A DNA stretch of 12,136 nt from the NCBI GenBank assembly GCA_027067035.1, contig JAMOMO010000183.1, positions 1 to 12,136 of the forward strand. Direction: 5' to 3'. Source of the stretch: Desulfobulbaceae bacterium. Lineage in GTDB: Bacteria; Desulfobacterota; Desulfobulbia; Desulfobulbales; Desulfocapsaceae. Under the pieces are notes generated by a model that saw only the letters and a list, made by a program, of their open reading frames with translations, made no database searches and had not been told where the DNA came from. Of the stretch, positions 6,922-12,136 are shown piece after piece. The position numbers and the translations under genes are program-made. How positions within the stretch are numbered: position 1 is the first letter of the stretch; each line of letters starts with the position of its first letter.

Positions 6922-7637
6922 ACAGGCCCTGCCCCCCTGGCATATTTGAAATACGCTGCCTCAAAAAGAGTACGGTCAACGTCCTGCCTCGACTCCATGA
7001 AGACCAGCCGCCCTGCAGCAAGAATTCCTACCTTTGTTGCCGTGTTCAAGCCACGCTCCAGGTTGTGGGTGACCATTATCACGGTACGCTCTTTGTCTCT
7101 GAGTTCTGCTAGCTGCTCAGTTAAAATCGCAGCAGCGTACTGATCAAGTCCGCTGAACGGTTCGTCAAGCAGGAGAAGAGAAGGATCATTCACCAGTGCC
7201 CTTGCTATGCTGAGCCGCTGCCGCATTCCCCGTGAAAACTGCCCGACCCGGGAATGACGTCTCGGATAGAGTTCCACGACCCGTAACAACTCTAGAGCCG
7301 TCTTTCCCGGGTCTTTGACCTTGTAGAGGGAGGCATAAAAGATCAGATTTTCAAGGGCAGTCATATGATTATAGAGCAGAGAGTTATGGGAGATAACCCC
7401 AAGCTGTTTTTTAAACTGTTCCGGCTCCTCCATAAGATCGAAACCTTTTACCTCAACCTGTCCGGCCCCCGGGGACACCAGGGTGGACACGATGGAAAGC
7501 AGCGTGCTTTTCCCGGCACCATTGGGACCAAACAGGCTCAGGAAATCTCCCTTTTCAAGCACAAATGAAACATCACGAAGGGCTCTGCGCCCTTCATAGT
7601 CCTTGCAGAGCCTGTTCACTGAGAGAAAAGCTCCCAT
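6918..7637 (-). CDS. ccmA: ABC ATPase subunit CcmA of the haem maturation complex
   Basis: This 239-residue ATP-binding protein has Walker A GPNGAGKST (37-45), signature FSRGMRQR (134-141; the family's usual LSxGQ is replaced by a SRGM form, as in CcmA proteins), Walker B LLLLDEP (154-160) and the H-loop histidine H191. It acts on the cytoplasmic side with CcmB. The ATG at 7637 lies one base after the CcmI-like gene's stop; a TTG-started version reaching 7658 would overlap that gene and is less likely. All catalytic motifs look intact. Simple homology could also fit other ABC exporters, but the neighbours ccmB and ccmC settle the identity. Confidence 0.95.
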   Translation of the reverse strand: MGAFLSVNRLCKDYEGRRALRDVSFVLEKGDFLSLFGPNGAGKSTLLSIVSTLVSPGAGQVEVKGFDLMEEPEQFKKQLGVISHNSLLYNHMTALENLIFYASLYKVKDPGKTALELLRVVELYPRRHSRVGQFSRGMRQRLSIARALVNDPSLLLLDEPFSGLDQYAAAILTEQLAELRDKERTVIMVTHNLERGLNTATKVGILAAGRLVFMESRQDVDRTLFEAAYFKYARGAGPV

Positions 7638-7638
7638 G

Positions 7639-8142
7639 TTACTTTCTGGCCTCTTCAAGCCTGCTGATGAGTTCTTCCAGGTGTTTCATCAGGTCATCAT
7701 TGAGTTCCACATATTGGGCGTCATCAACAGTTCCGTTGTCCCAGCTGTGCTCAAGGGTATCAAGCTCCTCTTTCACAGCGCGTATCTTCCATTCAAGTTT
7801 CTTCTGCAACTCGATCTTTCCCTGTGAAAGATCAGCTGGTTCTGCAGCAGACTGCGGGGGGGCATCATCCTGTAGCAGTTCTATTGCCCGTATTGTTTTT
7901 GCAGCCTGGGCGCCATAGTGTCTGCGAAGTTCTGCATAGTCCGAATCGTTGATTTTGTTCGATGCATGTTCAAATTCAATATCTTTCATGGCCCTGAGAT
8001 ACGACTCTTTCTCCGCCACAAGACTTCTCCGGGCAGCGCCGTGATCCACATCTGCAAGCCACCTCTCTTCGGGCCGCAGCAGAGGTGCTAAAAAATAGGC
8101 AGAGATTCCTGCCATGATCAAAATAAAAAAAGCCAGCGTCAT
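7639..8142 (-). CDS. CcmI N-terminal-half-like membrane protein
   Basis: This 167-residue protein has one N-terminal membrane helix (about 2-20) followed by a long charged helical region. The stretch SLVAEKESYLRAMKDIEFEHASNKINDSDYAELRRHYGAQA is split here as motif SYLRAMKDIEFEHASNK (about 47-63) and DSDYAELRRHY (about 66-76). This resembles the start of CcmI (CycH), where it forms a coiled coil that interacts with CcmF and CcmH. A second helical region (about 107-165) looks like a similar coiled coil. The TPR part of CcmI is missing and seems to be encoded by the separate last gene of the operon. The ATG directly abuts the ccmH stop (TAG then ATG). Call is by pattern and context. Confidence 0.78.
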   Translation of the reverse strand: MTLAFFILIMAGISAYFLAPLLRPEERWLADVDHGAARRSLVAEKESYLRAMKDIEFEHASNKINDSDYAELRRHYGAQAAKTIRAIELLQDDAPPQSAAEPADLSQGKIELQKKLEWKIRAVKEELDTLEHSWDNGTVDDAQYVELNDDLMKHLEELISRLEEARK

Positions 8143-8610
8143 CTAGTCATCCTCCAGTTTTTTGAGCTCATCTTCCACCTGCTCTTCCATATCTTTGAAC
8201 AGGGCATCCCCTTCGGCATCACCCTCAAGTATCCCCTGGGATGACCTGCCGGCCGCAGCCCATTTCCAGACCAGCATCACCGCAACAACAAGCCCAATGA
8301 GCAGAGCGACAAACGGTGCAGCATAGGCAACCAGGTTAAAGCCTTTCTGGGGAGGAGCAGTGAGGATATTGTCACCAAACTGCTGCACGAAAAAATCAAG
8401 TATTGTCTCCTTACTCTGTCCCAGAGCCAGCCTGCGATCAATCTCTGCCCGCATCTGGTCTCCTCCGCCGCAGCGATCTATATTCAGAGGTTCCCCGGGA
8501 CAGGCATAGCAGATCAGGTTCTTCTCAAGCTCGCTTCTTGTCAGAGCATGTACGGTTGCAGCCTGACAGAGAAAGAGAAATACACAGAGTAACAGCCATA
8601 TTTTTTTCAT
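8143..8610 (-). CDS. ccmH: CcmH-type thiol-disulfide protein, cysteine-rich variant
   Basis: This 155-residue protein has a signal peptide (1-22), a periplasmic domain with LICYAC (C34, C37), a third cysteine C47, and MRAEIDRRLALGQSKETILDFFVQQFGDNIL, cited here as MRAEIDRRLALGQS (53-66) and FVQQFGDNIL (74-83). One membrane helix follows (about 95-116) and then an acidic tail. CcmH keeps apocytochrome CxxCH thiols reduced for haem ligation. The usual motif is LRCxxC; here it is LICYAC with an additional cysteine ten residues later, as in short CcmH forms of Deltaproteobacteria. The ATG at 8610 shares ATGA with the ccmF stop and has AGGAGG upstream; a longer frame reaching 8685 lies inside ccmF and lacks a signal sequence at its start. 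Unlike E. coli CcmH there is no TPR domain. Confidence 0.9.
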   Translation of the reverse strand: MKKIWLLLCVFLFLCQAATVHALTRSELEKNLICYACPGEPLNIDRCGGGDQMRAEIDRRLALGQSKETILDFFVQQFGDNILTAPPQKGFNLVAYAAPFVALLIGLVVAVMLVWKWAAAGRSSQGILEGDAEGDALFKDMEEQVEDELKKLEDD

Positions 8611-10559
8611 ACCGCCTGCCTCCTCTTTCCAGCTGGAATAATTGCCATGATTCCACCTAAAACCATAAATACGCCGCCAATCCATCCCCAGACCAGCAGT
8701 GGATTAACAGCTGCCTTTATGGTGATTTCATCATTTTTCCCTATCATGGGCATGGTCAGATAGAGATCCTCTTTCAGGCTCATCCGCAGACTCACCTCTG
8801 TTGTGGGCTGTTTGGCATTAATGTAGTAACGCCTCTCCGTCATCATATCATCGACAGCTTCACCATTTTTGGTCACCCCGAGGATTGCGGCATAGACCGT
8901 TCGGTTTCTGTCCTGAAAGCTTGTAAAATCCTTATACTTCAACGTATAGTCACCGATACTCATGGTCTCCCCCCGCTGCAGAGTAAGCTCTTTTTCAAGC
9001 TTGAATGCAGTGGATCCCGTTATTCCCACCACCACCAGGACCACTCCGAAATGAACGATGTAGCCGCCATAGCGACGCCGCAGTTTCCAGATGACTCTTG
9101 GAAAGGAGAGCAGCATGGATTCGCCGGTGAGTTTTCTCCTGGCCCGGGCACCACCGATAAACTCAAGAAGAATGGTGGCCGAGACAAAGAGTGAAAGGGT
9201 AAATGCCAGGAGTGGATACAACTCGCGGATGCCCGTGATGAACAATACTGCCCCGCCAGCGACTGCAAGGGCAAAGGGAATGAGAAAGTTTTCTTTCAAA
9301 TTACTCATTGAAGCCTTGCGCCAGGAGATCAGAGGACAGAGCCCCGTGATTGCCAGAAGCAGAAGAAACAGTGGGGTATTCACCATATTAAAGAATGGTT
9401 CACCTACGGTAAGCTTGTTTCCTGTAACCACCTCTGAAATAAGGGGAAAAATAGTACCGAAAAACGTTGAAAAGGCGATGGCCAGAAGAATGACGTTGTT
9501 AAAGAGAAATGTTGATTCCCTTGATAACAGTGACTCCAGAGAGTGTTTGGTCCGCAGCTCACCATAACTCTCTGCTATGAGGATGATACTTCCCAGACCT
9601 GTCACAATCATAAAGGCCAGGAAGTAGCCCCCGAGTCCAGTCGCGCCAAAATCATGAACAGACTGAAGAATGCCGCTTCGTACCAGGTATGTCCCGAAAA
9701 TACAGGTCAGAAAGGTAAGAACAATAAGTGACATGTTCCAGACCTTCATAATATTCCTGCGTTCCTGAATAATGGAGGTGTGAATGAAGGCCGTGGAAAT
9801 CAGCCAGGGAATAAATGAGGCATTCTCCACAGGATCCCAGGCCCAGAAGCCCCCCCAGCCAAGTTCCACATAGGCCCATTGACCACCGAGGATGATACCG
9901 ATGGTGAGAAAAATCCAGGACAGAATGTTCCAGCGCCTGGTCTTTTTCAGCCAGTCAGGGTCAATTTTTCCCGATATCAGGGAGGCAATGGCATATGCAA
10001 AAGGAATGGTAAAACCGATATAGCCGAGAAACAGGGTCGGAGGATGAAAAATCATTCCCGGGTTCTGCAGCATGGGGTTGAGCCCCTGTCCATCCTTGGG
10101 CATATAGGCCAGGAGTTCAAACGGAGAGGAAACGGTAACCAGAAGAAGAAAAAAGAAGGCGACAATACCTGACAATATCAGATAAATATACGGAGTGTTC
10201 TTGCGATTCGTTTCTTTACGGGTGTTAAATGCCACAAGGGCCACATAAAGACTCAAGACCCATGCCCAGAAGAGCAGAGATCCTTTCTGACCTGCCCAGA
10301 AAGAGGTTGCCTTATAAAAAATCGGCAGGGCCCGGTCCGAGTAGGAGGCCACATATTCGACCTGGAAGTTATCTGTCATAAAGAGACGGGCCAGTGCAAA
10401 AGCCGCCATACTTGCCAGAACAGCAACTCCTGTGAGTGCCCGCCTTCCCGCTTCAATGAACCGGAGATCATTGCGCATCAAACCGGTCAGCAGCAGTACC
10501 ATGGCCAGAAGGCTGCATATAAAGGCTGCCGACTGCGACAGATTCCCCAAGGTTACCAT
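8607..10559 (-). CDS. ccmF: Cytochrome c haem lyase CcmF
   Basis: This 650-residue polytopic protein has the WWD region GGQWAYVELGWGGFWAWDP (about 225-243) followed by VENASFIPWL. Four expected haem-binding histidines are present: H172 (in MIFHPPTLF), H260 (in TAFIH), H302 (in LQSVHDF) and H503 (in YIVHFG). CcmF receives haem from CcmE and attaches it to CxxCH motifs of apocytochromes. The last part (about 518-617) is a periplasmic loop, followed by a final membrane helix (about 619-640). The start lies two bases after the ccmE stop with AGAGGA in the end of ccmE as ribosome binding site. Length is typical. This is a confident assignment. Confidence 0.97.
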   Translation of the reverse strand: MVTLGNLSQSAAFICSLLAMVLLLTGLMRNDLRFIEAGRRALTGVAVLASMAAFALARLFMTDNFQVEYVASYSDRALPIFYKATSFWAGQKGSLLFWAWVLSLYVALVAFNTRKETNRKNTPYIYLILSGIVAFFFLLLVTVSSPFELLAYMPKDGQGLNPMLQNPGMIFHPPTLFLGYIGFTIPFAYAIASLISGKIDPDWLKKTRRWNILSWIFLTIGIILGGQWAYVELGWGGFWAWDPVENASFIPWLISTAFIHTSIIQERRNIMKVWNMSLIVLTFLTCIFGTYLVRSGILQSVHDFGATGLGGYFLAFMIVTGLGSIILIAESYGELRTKHSLESLLSRESTFLFNNVILLAIAFSTFFGTIFPLISEVVTGNKLTVGEPFFNMVNTPLFLLLLAITGLCPLISWRKASMSNLKENFLIPFALAVAGGAVLFITGIRELYPLLAFTLSLFVSATILLEFIGGARARRKLTGESMLLSFPRVIWKLRRRYGGYIVHFGVVLVVVGITGSTAFKLEKELTLQRGETMSIGDYTLKYKDFTSFQDRNRTVYAAILGVTKNGEAVDDMMTERRYYINAKQPTTEVSLRMSLKEDLYLTMPMIGKNDEITIKAAVNPLLVWGWIGGVFMVLGGIMAIIPAGKRRQAV

Positions 10560-10561
10560 AG

Positions 10562-10981
10562 TTATTCCTCTTCCTGTTCAGTTTTTCCTTCATACTTTGA
10601 AGGACATTTTGCCAAAAGGCTTTCTGCGTAGAATGTGTTCTGCTGTGCGTCATAGCGCCCTTCCAGAATCACCTCCACATCTGCATCAAAGGCATCCGGT
10701 CTGACACCGCCATAGACGACCTTCATCTTTTTGGCCGGCTCATCAAGATCCCGCACCACAAAACTGAGCGACAACGCCTGCTGATCATAATGAATGCTTC
10801 CCCCTTCAACCTCTCCACTTATCCTCACTCCGCGCTCTTCAGGAAGGGCACTGTCCGTGAGTACTTCGGCAACTGTTCGATAGTAGACTCCGGTATCCGA
10901 AACCCCCTTGAGAATCAATACAGCAACTCCCGCAAGAATAAGGAGCAGAGCAATACCTGTCTTTTTTGAGCTTTTTTTCAT
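10562..10981 (-). CDS. ccmE: Haem chaperone CcmE, cysteine (CxxxY) variant
   Basis: This 139-residue protein has an N-terminal anchor helix (about 8-26) and a beta-rich periplasmic domain with RISGEVEGGSI (53-63), SFVVRD (73-78) and VEVILEGRY (102-110). The haem site reads KCPSKYEGK: C126 stands where classical CcmE has the covalent haem-binding histidine of HxxxY, with Y130 retained. Cysteine CcmE proteins are known from archaea and some sulfate reducers. CcmE carries haem from CcmC to CcmF. It is the first gene after the sigma-54 promoter and leader. GAGG precedes its ATG. The C-terminal tail after the site is short and acidic. Confidence 0.94.
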   Translation of the reverse strand: MKKSSKKTGIALLLILAGVAVLILKGVSDTGVYYRTVAEVLTDSALPEERGVRISGEVEGGSIHYDQQALSLSFVVRDLDEPAKKMKVVYGGVRPDAFDADVEVILEGRYDAQQNTFYAESLLAKCPSKYEGKTEQEEE

Positions 10982-11030
10982 GAAACCTCGGCAATGGGAT
11001 TTTCGTGCTCTCTCCTGGCCACATTAAAAT

Positions 11031-11068
11031 CATCCCCGACCTTCAGAACAGACTTCCGGCCGGGGATG
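11031..11068 (-). promoter_or_regulatory. Leader stem-loop in the ccm mRNA
   Basis: CATCCCCGACC (11031-11041) and GGCCGGGGATG (11058-11068) face each other around a 16-base loop. On the minus-strand RNA all 11 positions pair, ten Watson-Crick and one G-U; on the plus strand the same position would be an A-C mismatch. The better pairing on the transcribed strand suggests an RNA role. AUUUUAAUG follows the stem, too short for a standard terminator, but attenuation or processing is possible. Confidence 0.45.
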
Positions 11069-11090
11069 CGGAGAAAAGGGAAAATGACTT

Positions 11091-11111
11091 GTAATCAGAA
11101 ATGGTGATTAC
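11091..11111 (-). promoter_or_regulatory. Hairpin at the predicted 5' end of the ccm mRNA
   Basis: GTAATCA and TGATTAC form a perfect 7-bp stem around a 7-base loop. Counting 12 bases from the -12 element puts transcription start near 11113; the first purine is G at 11111, so the transcript would begin directly with this stem. A 5'-terminal stem is known to slow mRNA decay in other systems; here that is inference. Confidence 0.4.
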
Positions 11112-11123
11112 GAACTGGTATTT

Positions 11124-11139
11124 AGCAATCGCTATGCCA
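11124..11139 (-). promoter_or_regulatory. Sigma-54 (-24/-12) promoter for the ccm operon
   Basis: The minus strand reads TGGCATAGCGATTGCT, against the consensus TGGCAC-N5-TTGCW: the only difference is T for C at the sixth base. The invariant GG and GC are separated by exactly ten bases. It faces ccmE, 143 bases from its ATG, and predicts a start near 11113. A sigma-54 activator gene and a palindrome lie upstream at normal enhancer distance. Confidence 0.75.
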
Positions 11140-11281
11140 CCCGGAAAAGAGAAGCAGCTGAACAGCCGGAAGAGATGAAGAAACCGTGTCAGAACCGGTA
11201 AATAGTCTGCGATATATTCTCTCGCAGGAGAGCTCCGCAGCAATCACGTGCCATTTGGAAGGAAAAGAAAGAGATCAGCGA

Positions 11282-11323
11282 TGGGACAAAACAGGGCATC
11301 GTGGGACAGAATGTCCCACGATG
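11282..11323. promoter_or_regulatory. Candidate enhancer site for the sigma-54 activator
   Basis: A perfect palindrome with arms CATCGTGGGACA (11297-11308) and TGTCCCACGATG (11312-11323) is separated by three bases. A further TGGGACA half-site lies at 11282-11288, 20 bases (about two helical turns) from the same half-site in the palindrome. Its centre is about 197 bases upstream of the predicted ccm start. It lies 14 bases after the activator gene stop, so a terminator is the main alternative, but the 3-base loop and lack of a U-tract argue against that. Confidence 0.55.
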
Positions 11324-11336
11324 GGAAGGACTCGCC

Positions 11337-12136
11337 TCAGGGTTTCTGCCCTTCGAGCTTCCGATGAATGGTCTTCCGGTTAATACCAAGAAGGCCTGCC
11401 GCCTTCTTCTTATTTCCCTGGCACTTTTCAAGCACATAACGGACGTAGTCCATCTCAAACTCTGCCAGCGGTTTCACAGAATCAAACAGCAGTCGTCCGT
11501 CGTCGGGACTGCTTTCAAGCATATCATCTGGCAGATCACGGAGACCGATAACCCCTTTGTCAGCAAGAAAAACACACCGCTCTATCACGTTTTCAAGCTC
11601 ACGAATATTACCGGGCCAGGGATAATCGAGAAAAAAACGAAGAACCTCCCTTGAAACTTCTGCAGCTTGTCCCCGTTTCCGGTGGGCGCCTAAGAATTCG
11701 CTGATGAGCAGAGGAATATCCTCTCTGCGTTCCCGAAGGGGGGGGATATCCACCTTAAAGATGTTCAGCCTGTAATAGAGATCTTCACGGAAATTCCCTG
11801 CCACCGCCTCTTCTTTCAGGTTTTTATTACTTGCCGCAATCACACGGGTATCCACAGGGATGGACGTATTGGACCCCACCGGACGAATCTCTCTGTCCTG
11901 CAGCACCCGTAGTATTTTTGCCTGCACCGCAAGGGGCATCTCCCCGATCTCATCCAGCAGGATCGTCCCTCCGGCAGCCTCGACAAAGAGCCCTGTCTTG
12001 GAGACAGCAGCATCGGTGAAAGCTCCTTTGACATGACCAAACAACTCACTTTCCAGAAGCCCTTCAGGAATGGCGGCACAGTTTACAGGCACAAAGGGGG
12101 CATCTCTTTTGACGGAAGCCTGATGAATGGCGCGGG
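11337..12136 (-). CDS. Sigma-54-dependent transcription activator (NtrC family), C-terminal part
   Basis: The 3' 265 codons are visible; the 5' end, including Walker A and any sensor domain, lies beyond the right edge. The first visible residues (RAIHQAS...APFVPVNCAAIPEG) are the AAA+ core just after Walker A. Then come ESELFGHVKGAFTDA (the sigma-54 contact loop, with D in place of the second G of GAFTGA), Walker B GGTILLDEIGE, sensor regions with RVIAASNKNL, FREDLYYRLNIF and WPGNIRELENVIER. A Fis-type helix-turn-helix ends the protein (NKKKAAGLLGINRKTIHRKL). It activates sigma-54 promoters from upstream sites; a matching promoter lies in the gap that follows, before ccmE. The frame is open to the window edge. 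Whether it is a response regulator or has a PAS/GAF domain cannot be seen. Confidence 0.95.
   Translation of the reverse strand, partial: RAIHQASVKRDAPFVPVNCAAIPEGLLESELFGHVKGAFTDAAVSKTGLFVEAAGGTILLDEIGEMPLAVQAKILRVLQDREIRPVGSNTSIPVDTRVIAASNKNLKEEAVAGNFREDLYYRLNIFKVDIPPLRERREDIPLLISEFLGAHRKRGQAAEVSREVLRFFLDYPWPGNIRELENVIERCVFLADKGVIGLRDLPDDMLESSPDDGRLLFDSVKPLAEFEMDYVRYVLEKCQGNKKKAAGLLGINRKTIHRKLEGQKP

Larger units (their letters stand above)
10982..11336. other. 355-base regulatory gap before the ccm operon
   Basis: No protein gene was found in this stretch. It contains, from the activator gene toward ccmE, a palindromic candidate enhancer (11297-11323) with an extra half-site, a small inverted repeat (CTGCGA at 11207-11212, TCGCAG at 11222-11227), a -24/-12 promoter (11124-11139), a 5'-terminal hairpin (11091-11111) and a leader stem (11031-11068). 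The order and spacing are those of a typical sigma-54-controlled promoter region. Confidence 0.75.

Noticed and set aside
8611..8685. Longer ccmH start inside ccmF
   Set aside because: The added residues are polar and would bury the signal peptide; the ATG at 8610 has AGGAGG and the ATGA overlap typical of this operon.
10839..11033. 64-codon minus-strand frame overlapping the start of ccmE
   Set aside because: It overlaps the start of ccmE in another frame and shows no family features; treated as a shadow of ccmE and its leader.
11240..11253. Second -24/-12-like element (minus strand TGGCAC then TTGC)
   Set aside because: The GG to GC spacing is nine bases, not the ten needed by sigma-54; the element at 11124-11139 has correct spacing.
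11297..11323. Palindrome as an intrinsic terminator of the activator gene
   Set aside because: The 3-base loop is strained and only a short interrupted T stretch follows some bases later; enhancer position and the extra half-site fit better, though this is not excluded.

Overview
This window reads almost entirely on the minus strand and holds 14 genes in two functional blocks. The organism is probably an anaerobically respiring Desulfobacterota-type bacterium (former Deltaproteobacteria, perhaps Desulfobulbales). This is inferred from the variant System I cytochrome c maturation proteins (CcmE with a CxxxY haem motif, a cysteine-rich short CcmH), a split CcmI, a sigma-54 activator and a four-cluster iron-sulfur/NrfD respiratory module. 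No rRNA or tRNA gene, insertion sequence or CRISPR array was seen.

Right block, read from high to low coordinates. The 3' part of an NtrC-type sigma-54 activator gene (11337-12136) enters from the right edge. The 355-base gap after it holds a perfect 27-bp palindrome with an extra half-site (candidate activator site), a near-consensus -24/-12 sigma-54 promoter (11124-11139) and two leader hairpins. The promoter faces a tightly packed run: ccmE, ccmF, ccmH, a CcmI N-terminal-like gene, ccmA, ccmB, ccmC, ccmD (a 51-codon gene) and a membrane-anchored TPR gene resembling the periplasmic half of CcmI. Most junctions are 4-base overlaps or gaps of 0-2 bases, so this is very likely one operon. It would supply haem export (CcmABCD), haem chaperoning (CcmE), ligation (CcmF) and apocytochrome handling (CcmH plus the two CcmI halves). 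No CcmG thioredoxin is present.

Left block. After a 350-base non-coding stretch comes a three-gene signalling operon: a PhnD-like periplasmic binding lipoprotein, a NarX-like two-membrane-segment histidine kinase, and a NarL/FixJ response regulator. After a 188-base regulatory gap with repeated GGGGAAA motifs come a 16-cysteine ferredoxin subunit and the start of an NrfD/PsrC-like quinol-interacting membrane subunit that runs off the left edge. These look like the electron-transfer subunits of a molybdopterin oxidoreductase of the tetrathionate/thiosulfate/polysulfide reductase kind. The catalytic subunit is not in the window.

The simplest model is that the binding protein and two-component pair sense an oxyanion or sulfur compound and switch on the respiratory enzyme, while a separate sigma-54 circuit sets the capacity to make c-type cytochromes. 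Substrates and signals cannot be read from the sequence.
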